Assembly: GCF_024721265.1 (NCBI RefSeq)
Contig: NZ_JAMXOC010000017.1
Span: 1 to 64,000 of the forward strand
DNA: 64,000 nt
Reading direction: 5' to 3'
Source: Ohessyouella blattaphilus
GTDB lineage: Bacteria; Bacillota; Clostridia; Lachnospirales; Lachnospiraceae
The notes beneath the pieces were generated by a model. The model searched no databases. It was not told the origin of the DNA and was given only the letters and a program-made list of their open reading frames with translations. A program made the position numbers and the translations under genes. Position 1 is the first letter of the stretch, and each line of letters begins with the position of its first letter. Positions 50,626-59,991 of this stretch are shown here, piece by piece.

Positions 50626-51369
50626 ATGAAAGAAAATAAATACGATAACGAACAATTTTTTGCAGCCTATAGTCAGTTCCCACGTTCCGTAGAGGGACAA
50701 TCAGCGGCAGGTGAATGGCATGAACTAAAGAAAATGCTCCCTGATTTTAAAGGCAAGCGGGTTTTAGATATTGGTTGTGGCTTTGGTTGGCACTGCTTAT
50801 ACGCAGCTGAGAGGGGAGCCGCTAAGGTTGTGGGAACGGATATATCCGAAAAGATGCTTAAGGTAGCAAAAGAAAAGACGAAATATCCCAATGTGGAGTA
50901 TCGGCAGCTAGCGATGGAGGATCTTGATTTTCCTACAGATTCTTTTGATGTGGTGCTTAGTTCGCTAGCCTTTCACTATACGCCAGATTTCAGCGAGGTT
51001 TGCGGGCGGATTAGCAAGTGCCTGCGTAGTGGGGGCGACTTTGTATTCTCGGTGGAGCACCCAGTGTTTACCGCTTTAGGGACTCAGGAGTGGGTGTATG
51101 ACCAAGCAGGCGTAGCTAGCCACTGGCCAGTGGATCACTATTTTACAGAGGGAAGGCGAGAGGCAGTATTTCTCGGAGAGACGGTGGTTAAATACCATAA
51201 GACGTTAACAACGTATTTAAATACGTTGCTACAAACAGGATTCGCTATTACCGAAATTGTAGAGCCACGTCCAGCGCCAGAGCTCTTAGAGACCGTTCTA
51301 GGCATGAAGGACGAACTGCGCAGACCGATGATGCTTTTAGTGGCGGCGAAGAAGCAGGAAGGGAGATAA
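50626..51369 (+). CDS. Class I SAM-dependent methyltransferase
   Basis: A 247-residue methyltransferase with motif [16 protein letters not shown], motif [13 protein letters not shown], and the helical C-terminus of the UbiE/Methyltransf_11 group. It starts 14 bases after the beta-glucosidase gene and ends 2 bases before the DUF2200 gene, so the three are likely cotranscribed. The substrate is unknown. Confidence 0.88.
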   Translation: MKENKYDNEQFFAAYSQFPRSVEGQSAAGEWHELKKMLPDFKGKRVLDIGCGFGWHCLYAAERGAAKVVGTDISEKMLKVAKEKTKYPNVEYRQLAMEDLDFPTDSFDVVLSSLAFHYTPDFSEVCGRISKCLRSGGDFVFSVEHPVFTALGTQEWVYDQAGVASHWPVDHYFTEGRREAVFLGETVVKYHKTLTTYLNTLLQTGFAITEIVEPRPAPELLETVLGMKDELRRPMMLLVAAKKQEGR

Positions 51370-51371
51370 GC

Positions 51372-51722
51372 ATGGATAATACGAAAGCCTATAGGATGAC
51401 CGTAGCTAGGGTGTATCCTATGTATCTAGCGAAGGTGGAGAAGAAGGGGCGCACGAAAGAGGAGCTTGATGAAGTGATTTACTGGTTAGCTGGTTATAAT
51501 CAGAACGGCCTTCAGGAACAATTAGACCATGAGGTAGACTTTGAGACCTTCTTTAAAGAGGCACCGTTGATGAATCCTAAGGCCGAGCTTATAAAGGGAA
51601 TGATCTGCGGTTACCGGGTAGAAGAGATTGAGGAGCCCTTAATGCAGCAGATTCGCTGGCTTGATAAGCTGGTGGATGAGCTGGCTAAGGGAAAGAGTAT
51701 GGAGAAGATATTACGGAAGTAG
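51372..51722 (+). CDS. DUF2200 domain-containing protein
   Basis: A 116-residue protein with the DUF2200 pattern ([36 protein letters not shown] ... [29 protein letters not shown]). The family is widespread in bacteria and of unknown function. It follows the methyltransferase gene directly with GGGAGA as ribosome binding site. Confidence 0.88.
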   Translation: MDNTKAYRMTVARVYPMYLAKVEKKGRTKEELDEVIYWLAGYNQNGLQEQLDHEVDFETFFKEAPLMNPKAELIKGMICGYRVEEIEEPLMQQIRWLDKLVDELAKGKSMEKILRK

Positions 51723-51750
51723 TAAAAAAACTAAAAATTTGCTAAATAAC

Positions 51751-51779
51751 TTGCTTTATTTAATAAATTATTTTATAAT
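51751..51779 (+). promoter_or_regulatory. Promoter of the LacI-family gene
   Basis: TTGCTT (51751-51756), a 17-base spacer and TATAAT (51774-51779). The nearby TTTGCTAAAT (51739-51748) resembles the TTTACTAAA boxes of the downstream operon. Confidence 0.6.
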
Positions 51780-51808
51780 GCAGATAAATAAAGCATATGG
51801 AGGTTCAC

Positions 51809-52837
51809 GTGAAGTACAAAGCGAAAGATATAGCTAGAGAACTAGGAGTTTCTCCGACAACGGTTTCACTAGTACTTAACAATAAGCCTGGAGTTGGAGA
51901 AAAGACTCGTGAGATTATAATAAACAAAATCAATGAACTTGGCTGCGAAGACCTGCTGAAGAAGGGGAGCGGACAGGTATCTCATAAGGGATACATTGGT
52001 TTTGTTGTCTATAAGCGAGAAGGCAGTATTGTGGATGAATCGCCGTTTTTTAATTATCTGCTCGAAGGCATGACCGCGAGAGCCTACGATAACGGTTATA
52101 TATTAAATTTTATTTATATTAATAGTAATATGTCTCAAGAGGAGAAGGAAGCCCAAATCAAAGGAATAGACTACAAAGGGTTATTGGTCTTTGGAGTAGA
52201 GATGATATACGAAGACCTCGATGTTCTAAAAAAGTCGAATCTTCCTTTTGTAATCATTGACAATTCTTTTCCTGAAAGTGATATCGATGCAGTAGCTATT
52301 AATAATAACCTTGGTGTGAGTAAAGCGGTTGATTATCTCTATGAGATGGGACACCGGAGGATTGGTTATATTAAAAGCAAGGTGCGAATCAATAGTTTTG
52401 AAGAAAGACGCTCTGCTTTCAAACGTAAGCTGCGTCATTTGGGAATTGAGGAAGACCGTAAGCATATTCTAAATGTGGGATATTCTAAGTCGATGATTCA
52501 AGAGGATGTGAACATTTATTTAGATGGTATGAATAAAGAAGAATTACCCACAGCCTTTTTTGCTGAAAATGATTTTTTAGGTTGCAATGTAATGCGTATG
52601 CTTCAAGAAAAAGGATACCAGGTTCCAGGAGACATCTCGGTGATTGGCTTTGATAATCGACCGATTAGTGAGCTGGTTGAACCTCGTCTAACGACGATTA
52701 ATGTTCCAAAAGAAATATTTGGCCCTGAGTCTGTGGCTTTATTAATCAGTAAGATAGAAGAAAAGCGACAGCAGTCGCTGAAGATCGTTGTGGGGACCAA
52801 TATTATTGTCCGTGAAAGTGTCAAACGTTTAGATTAA
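51809..52837 (+). CDS. LacI-family transcriptional regulator
   Basis: The protein opens with the LacI helix-turn-helix (MKYKAKDIARELGVSPTTVSLVLNNKPGVGEKTREII) followed by a periplasmic-binding-protein-like ligand domain (GYIGFVVYKREGS ... PVISEL... with FIGFDN-like DISVIGFDNRPISELVEPRLTTINVP). The start is the GTG at 51809, six bases after TGGAGG; the ATG at 51797 would overlap that site. It precedes and probably controls the ABC/transketolase operon. Confidence 0.92.
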   Translation: MKYKAKDIARELGVSPTTVSLVLNNKPGVGEKTREIIINKINELGCEDLLKKGSGQVSHKGYIGFVVYKREGSIVDESPFFNYLLEGMTARAYDNGYILNFIYINSNMSQEEKEAQIKGIDYKGLLVFGVEMIYEDLDVLKKSNLPFVIIDNSFPESDIDAVAINNNLGVSKAVDYLYEMGHRRIGYIKSKVRINSFEERRSAFKRKLRHLGIEEDRKHILNVGYSKSMIQEDVNIYLDGMNKEELPTAFFAENDFLGCNVMRMLQEKGYQVPGDISVIGFDNRPISELVEPRLTTINVPKEIFGPESVALLISKIEEKRQQSLKIVVGTNIIVRESVKRLD

Positions 52838-52961
52838 ATACCAAAAGTCAATAGAGAATTTAGAGAAAGTGGTTATTGTTTTAATGATAACTGCTTTTTT
52901 TATGTACAAATCAACTAAATTAGGTGGAAGAAACTAAATATAATTACCAAAATTTATTTTA

Positions 52962-53069
52962 TTTACTAAACTGTATTGACCTTTGAGAAACCCGTTGCTA
53001 TAATTCAAACAACTAAAAAAACTATAAAAATACTAAATTAGTAAAGTAAATAAATAATAATTTAGTAAA
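52962..53069 (+). promoter_or_regulatory. Promoter and LacI-type operators of the polyol operon
   Basis: The promoter is TTGACC (52976-52981)-N17-TATAAT (52999-53004). TTTACTAAA (52962-52970) lies just upstream of the -35; a perfect palindrome TACTAAATTAGTA (53031-53043) and TTTAGTAAA (53061-53069) lie downstream of the start. The repeated element is the probable operator of the regulator at 51809. The leader is AT-rich and about 80 bases long. Confidence 0.6.
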
Positions 53070-53094
53070 TAGTTTAAAACAAAGGAGGAAGAGA

Positions 53095-54165
53095 ATGAAA
53101 AGAAAAGTAGCAAGTTTATTAATGGTAATGGTGTTGGCGCTAGGGATGGTTGCCTGTACCTCTTCAGGTGGTGAGAGCAGTACCACCTCAGAAGAAACTA
53201 CGGACAAGGCAGATGCCTCAGCATCTACGGAGAAGAAGGAAGACATTAATGTGTACTGGATAGGTAAGACATTAAATAATCCATGGTGGATTTCCGTTTC
53301 TGATTTTGCGCAGCAAGAAGCAGATGCTTTAGGTGTTAACCTAACAATTGCGATTCCGCAAGAGGAGGTTGACCTAGAGAAGCAAGTAGCGATGATTGAG
53401 ACCGCTATTGAAAAAAATGCCGATGCCATTGTAATCTCAGCAGCAAGTTCTGACGGTGTTGTTCCTGCCATTAAGAAGGCGAGAGAGCAGGGAATCAAAA
53501 TTGTAAACTTCGATACAAGAATCAGTGACAAATCGGTAATCGATGCTTTCGTCGGTGGTGATGATGAAGCCGGTGCATATAAAGCTGGAAAATATATCTG
53601 TGAGCAACTTGGCGGAGAAGGTGAAGTGGCTATTATTACTGGGTTGATGGCACAGTCTACAGGTGTGGATAGACATGCGGGATTTATGAGAGCATGTGAA
53701 GAGTACACAGGAATCAAAGTAGTAGCAGAGCAAAGTGCAGAGTGGTCAAGTGATAAAGCAGCAGATGTTACTACTAATATTTTGACGGCTAATCCAAATG
53801 TAAAAGCAATTTTTGCATGTAATGACCAGATGGCTGTGGGCATGGTGAATGCAGCTAAATCAGCAGGGAAAAGCGCAGATGATCTTGTGCTAGTCGGATT
53901 TGACGGTATTCTTGACGCGGTTGATCTTGTTCTAGCTGGTGATCTTGATGCTTTCGTGTCTCTACCAAACTTAGATGAAGGAGCAATGGGTGTTAAACTT
54001 GCCTCGGCACTAGTTATGAATAGTGAGTATGTATACGACAGAGAGATTATTTATGATTGTACTTTAGTAACAGACGGCTATATTGATGGTTTAACAGATC
54101 AAACAATCTATGAGTTTGCGGCAGAGAGATTTCCGCTTCGCGGTGTTACCGAAAACGGTTACTAG
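53095..54165 (+). CDS. Sugar/polyol ABC transporter substrate-binding lipoprotein (RbsB-like)
   Basis: A 356-residue lipoprotein with a signal peptide and lipobox cysteine at residue 21 (VLALGMVAC), a Ser/Thr/Glu-rich linker, then a type I periplasmic-binding fold (INVYWIGKTLNNPWWISVSDFAQQEADALG, VGGDDEAGAYKAGKYI, AIFACNDQMAVGMVNA, LVLVGFDGILDA). The ligand would be a pentose, hexose or polyol. It is the first structural gene of the operon. Confidence 0.92.
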   Translation: MKRKVASLLMVMVLALGMVACTSSGGESSTTSEETTDKADASASTEKKEDINVYWIGKTLNNPWWISVSDFAQQEADALGVNLTIAIPQEEVDLEKQVAMIETAIEKNADAIVISAASSDGVVPAIKKAREQGIKIVNFDTRISDKSVIDAFVGGDDEAGAYKAGKYICEQLGGEGEVAIITGLMAQSTGVDRHAGFMRACEEYTGIKVVAEQSAEWSSDKAADVTTNILTANPNVKAIFACNDQMAVGMVNAAKSAGKSADDLVLVGFDGILDAVDLVLAGDLDAFVSLPNLDEGAMGVKLASALVMNSEYVYDREIIYDCTLVTDGYIDGLTDQTIYEFAAERFPLRGVTENGY

Positions 54166-54176
54166 AATTTAACTAG

Positions 54177-54203
54177 CAGGCTTTGTCTCATCGGCAAAGC
54201 CTG
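54177..54203 (+). terminator. Intra-operon hairpin after the binding-protein gene
   Basis: CAGGCTTTG (54177-54185) and CAAAGCCTG (54195-54203) are exact complements around a 9-base loop, followed by TATTTCT. The tail is too weak for full termination, so it probably stabilises or partly attenuates the transcript, raising binding protein over ATPase, as is common in such operons. Confidence 0.6.
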
Positions 54204-54232
54204 TATTTCTAAAGAAAGACAAGGAGAAGCAA

Positions 54233-55744
54233 ATGCCTGAGAAAATACTGGAATTTAAAAATATAAAGAAAGAATTCCCTGGAGTTAAGGCTTTAGATGA
54301 TGTTTCTATGGACTTTGATAAGGGAGAAGTGGTAGCTCTTCTGGGGGAGAACGGTGCTGGGAAATCAACTCTTATGAAGGTGCTTAGTGGTGCCTACACA
54401 AGAGACAGCGGTAGCGTAATCTTAGGCGGCAAAGAGTTGCCTAAACAGTACACGACCCTAGAAGCGAGACATTTCGGAGTAGCAATTATCTACCAAGAGC
54501 TGAGTTTAATGATGGAAATGAGTGTCATGGAAAATGTCTATATTTCTCATGAACCTATAAAATTCGCACCAGCTAAGTTAATTGATTATAAGAAAATGAA
54601 AGAAGATACGCTCGTTCAGTTAGCAAAACTTAACGCTCAGCACATAGATCCTTGTAAAAAGGTTAAAGAGCTTACCCTGCCAGAAAAGCAGATGGTGGAG
54701 ATTGCCAAAGCTCTAGCCGTTGATTGTAAGGTTCTAATTATGGATGAGCCCACCACGTCTCTTACGTGGGAGGAATCAGAAAAGTTATTTACGATTATTG
54801 ATACCCTTAGAAAGCAGGGGATAACGGTTATCTACATCTCTCATAGAATGAATGAAATATTTCAAATTTGTGATCGTGCCATTGTTATGCGAGATGGTAA
54901 GTACGTAGGTGAAATAAACATTGCGGATAGTACACCAGATGATTTAGTGCAAATGATGAGCGGTAAAGTGGTGGATGTGGATCTGACGGATAAAGAAAGA
55001 GGTGCTAAGACGAGTAATGTAATTTTAGAACTTGAACACATTACGGATGGTGGTTTTATCGAAGATTTAAATTTGAAGCTATATGAAGGTGAAGTATTAG
55101 GAATCGGCGGTTTAGTTGGCTCAAAACGGACAGAGCTTGCAAGAATGATCTGTGGTGCTGATAAGCTTGTTGGTGGTACGGTCAAGATTAAAGGAAAAGT
55201 CTGTAAGATTAAAGATGCTAAAGGAGCCATTCTTAATAAAATCGGATATTTAAGCGAGAACAGAAAAGAAGACGGACTATCGCTGGGAATGTCCATTGAA
55301 GAAAACACGGTTCATTGTGATATGGGAGCGGTTAGCACAGGTGGCATTATTAATTGGAAAAAAGTACGAGGAATCTCGGATGAATATATAAGGAAGCTTA
55401 AGACAAAAGGCATTTCCGCAACAAAGGTGATGAATTTAAGTGGCGGTAATCAGCAAAAGGTAGCGATTGCCAAGTGGTTGCATGCAGGATGCGATATCTT
55501 GATTTTTGATGAACCCACTAGAGGGATTGACGTGGCAGCGAAAGCAGAAATTCATCAGCTGATTAGGGATTTTGCCAAGGAAGAGGGTAAAGCGGCAATC
55601 GTTATTTCCTCGGAAGTAAACGAATTAACTGCAGTTAGTGATCGAGTCATCATCATGTCAAAGGGACATATTACAGGTGAACTTGAAGGCGAAGATATCA
55701 TGCAAAACAATATTCTTAAATATGTGACGACGAAGGGTAGGTAG
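54233..55744 (+). CDS. Sugar ABC transporter ATP-binding protein (RbsA-like)
   Basis: A 503-residue double-ATPase typical of RbsA/XylG. The first half has GENGAGKSTLMKVLSGAY, LTLPEKQMVEIAKAL and LIMDEPTTSLT; the second half has GLVGSKRTELARMI in place of Walker A, as usual for the degenerate second site, and LSGGNQQKVAIAKWL with IFDEPTRGID. It energises import by the RbsC-like subunit. It starts after a GACAAGGAG site. Confidence 0.93.
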   Translation: MPEKILEFKNIKKEFPGVKALDDVSMDFDKGEVVALLGENGAGKSTLMKVLSGAYTRDSGSVILGGKELPKQYTTLEARHFGVAIIYQELSLMMEMSVMENVYISHEPIKFAPAKLIDYKKMKEDTLVQLAKLNAQHIDPCKKVKELTLPEKQMVEIAKALAVDCKVLIMDEPTTSLTWEESEKLFTIIDTLRKQGITVIYISHRMNEIFQICDRAIVMRDGKYVGEINIADSTPDDLVQMMSGKVVDVDLTDKERGAKTSNVILELEHITDGGFIEDLNLKLYEGEVLGIGGLVGSKRTELARMICGADKLVGGTVKIKGKVCKIKDAKGAILNKIGYLSENRKEDGLSLGMSIEENTVHCDMGAVSTGGIINWKKVRGISDEYIRKLKTKGISATKVMNLSGGNQQKVAIAKWLHAGCDILIFDEPTRGIDVAAKAEIHQLIRDFAKEEGKAAIVISSEVNELTAVSDRVIIMSKGHITGELEGEDIMQNNILKYVTTKGR

Positions 55745-55749
55745 GAGAA

Positions 55750-56709
55750 GTGGAAAAAGTAAAAAAGAATTTTTCATTAAAAAGAATTTTATCTGGTGGT
55801 TTTGGAACGGTTCTGATGTTAATCGTCTTGATGCTTGTATTTGCAGTATTATCGCCAACGTTTTTTACCAGTAGTAACTTAACCAATGTACTGATTCAAA
55901 GTGGTACCAATGCGGTTATATCCGTCGGGATGACGTACGTAATTATTTCAGGGAATACTGACTTATCAGTAGGGGCAATCTTAGCCCTTTCCTCCTGTAT
56001 CGGAGCGACGACAATGGTACAGACAGATAATGTGATTTTGGGGGTTCTATGCGCCTTAGGGGCGGGGATTCTTCTAGGAGCGTTCAATGGATTTCTAATT
56101 GCTTATCTAAAGTTTCAACCATTTATTGTAACCTTATCAACAATGTGGCTATTTCGTGGTCTTGCCTATCTCTATACTGGCGGGCAAGCGGTTACTGGCT
56201 TGCCAGAGGGGATTACCAGTATGGCCCTAGGAAGTATCTTGTTTATTCCCAATATCGTATGGATTATCGCTATTGTCTACGCTATCTGTTATATCGTTCT
56301 TAATAAGACAACAATGGGTAGAAAAGTCTGTGCTGTTGGTGATAATGGAGAGTCGGCAAGACTATCAGGTATTGGGGTTAAGCGAGTGATCCTTGGTACT
56401 TTTATTCTTTCAGGTTTTTGCTCTGCTCTTAGTGGTGTTATCTATATGGGTCGACTCAATTCCGGTCAACCGATTGCAGGTCAGTCATATGAAATGTATG
56501 CTATTGCTGCTGCGGTTATCGGTGGAGCTAGTTTTACCAAGGGTGGCATTGGTAGTATGGGTGGAACGCTTGTTGGCGCCATTTTTATCGCTGTTCTCAA
56601 TAACGGCTTGACGATTCTAAATGTTAATACCTATTGGCAACAAGTGTGTATGGGTATTGTAGTGCTCCTTGCAGTCGGACTTGATAGATTTAGAAAGTCT
56701 GTAAAGTAA
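55750..56709 (+). CDS. Sugar ABC transporter permease (RbsC-like)
   Basis: A 319-residue permease with about eight to ten helices and the RbsC motif (GNTDLSVGAILALSS and AIGDNGESARLSGI-type loop VGDNGESARLSGIGV, then GGASFTKGGIGSMGGTLVGA). A GTG start at 55750 follows TAGGAG. It completes the importer. Confidence 0.93.
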   Translation: MEKVKKNFSLKRILSGGFGTVLMLIVLMLVFAVLSPTFFTSSNLTNVLIQSGTNAVISVGMTYVIISGNTDLSVGAILALSSCIGATTMVQTDNVILGVLCALGAGILLGAFNGFLIAYLKFQPFIVTLSTMWLFRGLAYLYTGGQAVTGLPEGITSMALGSILFIPNIVWIIAIVYAICYIVLNKTTMGRKVCAVGDNGESARLSGIGVKRVILGTFILSGFCSALSGVIYMGRLNSGQPIAGQSYEMYAIAAAVIGGASFTKGGIGSMGGTLVGAIFIAVLNNGLTILNVNTYWQQVCMGIVVLLAVGLDRFRKSVK

Positions 56710-56724
56710 AGGAAAGGGGAAGGT

Positions 56725-57549
56725 ATGAAAGATTTAAGTAAATTAGCTTATGATTTAAGAAAAGATACAGTTGATATTATTGTGGCTGGAAAAGGCGGTC
56801 ATATCGGCGGTGATATGAGCGTTATGGAGATCCTAGTAAGCTTGTATAAGAAGATTATGAATGTTTCACCTGAAAATTTCACAGATGAAAATCGCGATCG
56901 GTTTATTATGAGCAAGGGGCATAGTATGGAAGCGTATTACGCGGTTCTGGCAAATGCAGGTTTTATTCAATTAGAAGATGTCTTAGCGAATTTTAATAAA
57001 GTGGGTTCGAATTATATTGGACATCCGAATAATAAGGTAAAGGGAATAGAAATGAATACCGGCTCCTTAGGTCACGGGTTACCAGTAAGTGTGGGGATGG
57101 CCTTAGCAGGAAAAATGAATCAGAAGAGCTATCGGGTCTATACGGTAATGGGTGATGGCGAGTTAGCAGAAGGTTCTGTATGGGAAGGCGCAATGGCGGC
57201 TGCTCAGTATAAGCTAGATAATCTATGTGCCACGGTTGATCGTAATCGTTTGCAAATTTCGGGCAATACAGAAGAGGTTATGGGACACGACGATTTATCG
57301 GAACGCTTTAGGAGCTTTGGGTGGCACGTTATCGATGTAAGTGATGGCAACTGTATCAGCCAACTTGTAGAGGCTTATGAATTAGCTAAAACAGTAAAAG
57401 GTAAGCCGGCGGTAGTGATTGCCAACACCATTAAAGGTAAAGGTTCTAAGGTTATGGAGAATAAGGCCAATTGGCACCATAAGGTTCCAACTAGTGAAGA
57501 GTATGAGCAAATTATCAAAGATTTTGCCCAGCGGAAGGAGGATTTCTAA
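56725..57549 (+). CDS. Transketolase, N-terminal subunit
   Basis: The 274-residue protein carries the thiamine-diphosphate PP domain: RFIMSKGHSMEAYYAVLANAGF, EMNTGSLGHGLPVSVGMALAG, MGDGELAEGSVWEGAMAAAQYKLDNL with the GDG...N diphosphate motif. Its stop is directly followed by the start of the C-terminal subunit gene. Split transketolases are usual in Clostridia and are not a frameshift. It moves two-carbon units between sugar phosphates. Confidence 0.93.
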   Translation: MKDLSKLAYDLRKDTVDIIVAGKGGHIGGDMSVMEILVSLYKKIMNVSPENFTDENRDRFIMSKGHSMEAYYAVLANAGFIQLEDVLANFNKVGSNYIGHPNNKVKGIEMNTGSLGHGLPVSVGMALAGKMNQKSYRVYTVMGDGELAEGSVWEGAMAAAQYKLDNLCATVDRNRLQISGNTEEVMGHDDLSERFRSFGWHVIDVSDGNCISQLVEAYELAKTVKGKPAVVIANTIKGKGSKVMENKANWHHKVPTSEEYEQIIKDFAQRKEDF

Positions 57550-58482
57550 ATGAATAAAGTTGCTAATAGGCAAGCAATCTGCGAAACACTCTTGGAGCGC
57601 GTAAACGAAGATCAAGAAATAGTTGTGCTTTGTAGTGATTCAAGAGGATCGGCTTCGTTAACGCCGTTTGCTGAGCGATATCCAGATAATTTTGTGGAAA
57701 CGGGAATTGCCGAACAGAACTTAGTCAGTATTGCTGCTGGTCTTGCTAAATGTGGGAAACGAGCATTTGCTGTTTCACCTGCCTGTTTTCTATCTACTAG
57801 AAGTTATGAGCAGTGCAAGGTAGATGTTGCTTATTCGAATACCAATGTGAAACTGATAGGCATCAGCGGTGGCGTAAGCTATGGTGCACTGGGAATGAGT
57901 CATCATTCGGCTCAGGACATTGCGGCGATGACAGCCGTTCCCAATATGCGCGTGTATCTTCCAAGTGACAGATTTCAGACAAAAAAGCTATTTGCAGAGC
58001 TTTTGGCTGATGAAAAACCAGCCTATATAAGAGTTGGCCGCAATCCGGTAGAAGACATCTACCAAGAGGAGAATTGTCCTTTTGAAATGGATAAGGCCAC
58101 AGTTCTAAGTGAGGGCGAGGATTTACTAATTGTTGCCTGTGGAGAAATGGTGGGTCCGGCTACTTTGGCGGCAAAAGAACTGAAAGCAGAAGGCATTGGG
58201 GTAACGGTTCTCGATATGTACTGCTTAAAACCCTTTGATGAAGAAAGTGTTCGCAAATATGCTTCTAAGGCGCGAGCTGTTTTAACCGTAGAAGAGCATA
58301 GTCCTTATGGTGGTCTTGGAGCGATGGTTGCCCAAATTGTGGGAAGGGATTGTCCGAGAAAAGTTATTAATCTATCATTGCCAGATAGTCCGGTGATTAC
58401 GGGAACATCTAGTGAGGTGTTTGCTTATTACGGTCTTGATAAGAATGGTATAAAAGAGAAAGCAAAAGAACTAGTCGGCTAG
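57550..58482 (+). CDS. Transketolase, C-terminal subunit
   Basis: The 310-residue protein carries the pyrimidine-binding domain and the C-terminal domain: FVETGIAEQNLVSIAAGLAKCGKRAFAVSPACFLSTRSYEQ contains the catalytic glutamate, followed by GVSYGALGMSHHSAQDIA and VLTVEEHSPYGGLGAMVAQ. It starts at the base after the stop of the N-terminal subunit, so the two are produced together. Confidence 0.93.
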   Translation: MNKVANRQAICETLLERVNEDQEIVVLCSDSRGSASLTPFAERYPDNFVETGIAEQNLVSIAAGLAKCGKRAFAVSPACFLSTRSYEQCKVDVAYSNTNVKLIGISGGVSYGALGMSHHSAQDIAAMTAVPNMRVYLPSDRFQTKKLFAELLADEKPAYIRVGRNPVEDIYQEENCPFEMDKATVLSEGEDLLIVACGEMVGPATLAAKELKAEGIGVTVLDMYCLKPFDEESVRKYASKARAVLTVEEHSPYGGLGAMVAQIVGRDCPRKVINLSLPDSPVITGTSSEVFAYYGLDKNGIKEKAKELVG

Positions 58483-58496
58483 GGAGGAGACAGATA

Positions 58497-59969
58497 ATGA
58501 GCAATCAATATATCTTATCCATTGACCAAAGTACCCAAGGAACCAAAGCACTTTTATTTGACAATAAAGGCACTTTGATTACCAGAGCTGATCGGCCCCA
58601 TAAGCAAATTCTGCATGAAAAAGGTTGGGTGTCTCATAATCTTGATGAAATATATAAAAATGTTATCGGAACAGTTAAAGATGTGGTAGATAAAGCGGGG
58701 ATTGACAAGAATTGTATTATCGGGCTAGGAATTAGTAACCAGAGGGAAACTGCGGCGGTCTGGGATAGGAGAACGGGTGTGGCGGTAACCGATGCGATCG
58801 TCTGGCAGTGTTCTAGGGCAAAGGCGATTTGTGAAAGGCTGGCAAGTGAGGGCAGCGCGGCTCAGATAAAAGATAAAACGGGAATTCAATTATCTCCTTT
58901 TTTTCCGGCCTCAAAGATTGCTTGGATTTTGGAAAATGTGGAAGAGGCACAGAAGAATAAAGAAAATCTTTTATACGGCACGATAGACACTTGGTTAGTG
59001 TACCGTTTGACAAATGGTAATGCATATAAGACGGATTATTCAAATGCCTCGCGAACCCAATTATTTAATTTAAAGACTTTGGCGTGGGATGAGGAAATAT
59101 GCAACTTATTTGGAATAGATGTGAAGAATTTGGCCCAGGTTTGTGATTCAAATAGTCTGTTTGGATATACGGATTTAGAAGGATTTCTAGACAAGGCGAT
59201 TCCTATCCAGGCAGTAATGGGAGACTCCCATTCGGCTTTATATGGACAAGGGTGCCATGAAAATGGGATGGCTAAGACGACCTACGGAACGGGGTCTTCA
59301 GTGATGATGAATGTAGGTGAAAAGTTAGTCGCTAGTAAAAATGGTATCGTCTCCTCGCTTGCCTGGGGAATAGATGGAAAAGTGAATTACGTCCTTGAGG
59401 GCAATATTAATTACACCGGAGCAGTAATCAGTTGGTTGGAAAGTGAACTACAACTAATAGCTTCGGCCAAGGAGACAGAAGCGCTAGCGAAGAAGGCGAA
59501 TGAAAAGGATGGGACGTATTTTGTTCCGGCTTTTACAGGTCTTGGTGCCCCCTATTGGGTAAATGACACCAAGGCGCTCATAACGGGAATCGGCAGGACG
59601 ACCGGTAAAGCAGAAATCGTCAAAGCGGCTCTGGAATGTATTGCTTATCAGATAGCGGATATCATTCAGGTTATGAAGAAAGATTCAGGCATTGAATTAA
59701 GAGAGCTAAGAGTCGATGGTGGTCCAACTAGAAACGAGTTTTTGATGCAGTTTCAAAGCGATATAGCAGATTTAAGTGTTCAGGTTCCTGGAGCCGAAGA
59801 ACTTTCGGGGATAGGTGTTGCTTATATGGCGGGAATTGCTCTGGGATTATATGATAGGACGGTGTTTTCAAGAATTGAACGAAAGACATATGAGACGCAG
59901 ATGAGAAGGGAAACCCGGGATGAAAAATATCGCGGTTGGCATAAAGCTATCGAGTTAGTTATAAAGTAA
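58497..59969 (+). CDS. FGGY-family carbohydrate kinase
   Basis: A 490-residue kinase with the FGGY fold: an ATP loop DQSTQGTKALLFDNKG, AIVWQCSRA, KTTYGTGSSVMMN and the C-terminal LRVDGGPTRNEFLMQFQSDIA. Some parts (WQCSRA and SNQRETAAVWDRRTG) resemble glycerol kinase more than xylulokinase. The operon suggests it phosphorylates the ketose formed by the dehydrogenase that follows, but glycerol-like substrates are possible. Confidence 0.88.
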   Translation: MSNQYILSIDQSTQGTKALLFDNKGTLITRADRPHKQILHEKGWVSHNLDEIYKNVIGTVKDVVDKAGIDKNCIIGLGISNQRETAAVWDRRTGVAVTDAIVWQCSRAKAICERLASEGSAAQIKDKTGIQLSPFFPASKIAWILENVEEAQKNKENLLYGTIDTWLVYRLTNGNAYKTDYSNASRTQLFNLKTLAWDEEICNLFGIDVKNLAQVCDSNSLFGYTDLEGFLDKAIPIQAVMGDSHSALYGQGCHENGMAKTTYGTGSSVMMNVGEKLVASKNGIVSSLAWGIDGKVNYVLEGNINYTGAVISWLESELQLIASAKETEALAKKANEKDGTYFVPAFTGLGAPYWVNDTKALITGIGRTTGKAEIVKAALECIAYQIADIIQVMKKDSGIELRELRVDGGPTRNEFLMQFQSDIADLSVQVPGAEELSGIGVAYMAGIALGLYDRTVFSRIERKTYETQMRRETRDEKYRGWHKAIELVIK

Positions 59970-59991
59970 GAGGAAAGGATGTTGTAATATT

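Noticed and set aside
56725-58482. Two adjacent transketolase halves as a frameshifted gene
   Set aside because: Each half has its own ribosome binding site and start, and split transketolases are normal in Clostridia.
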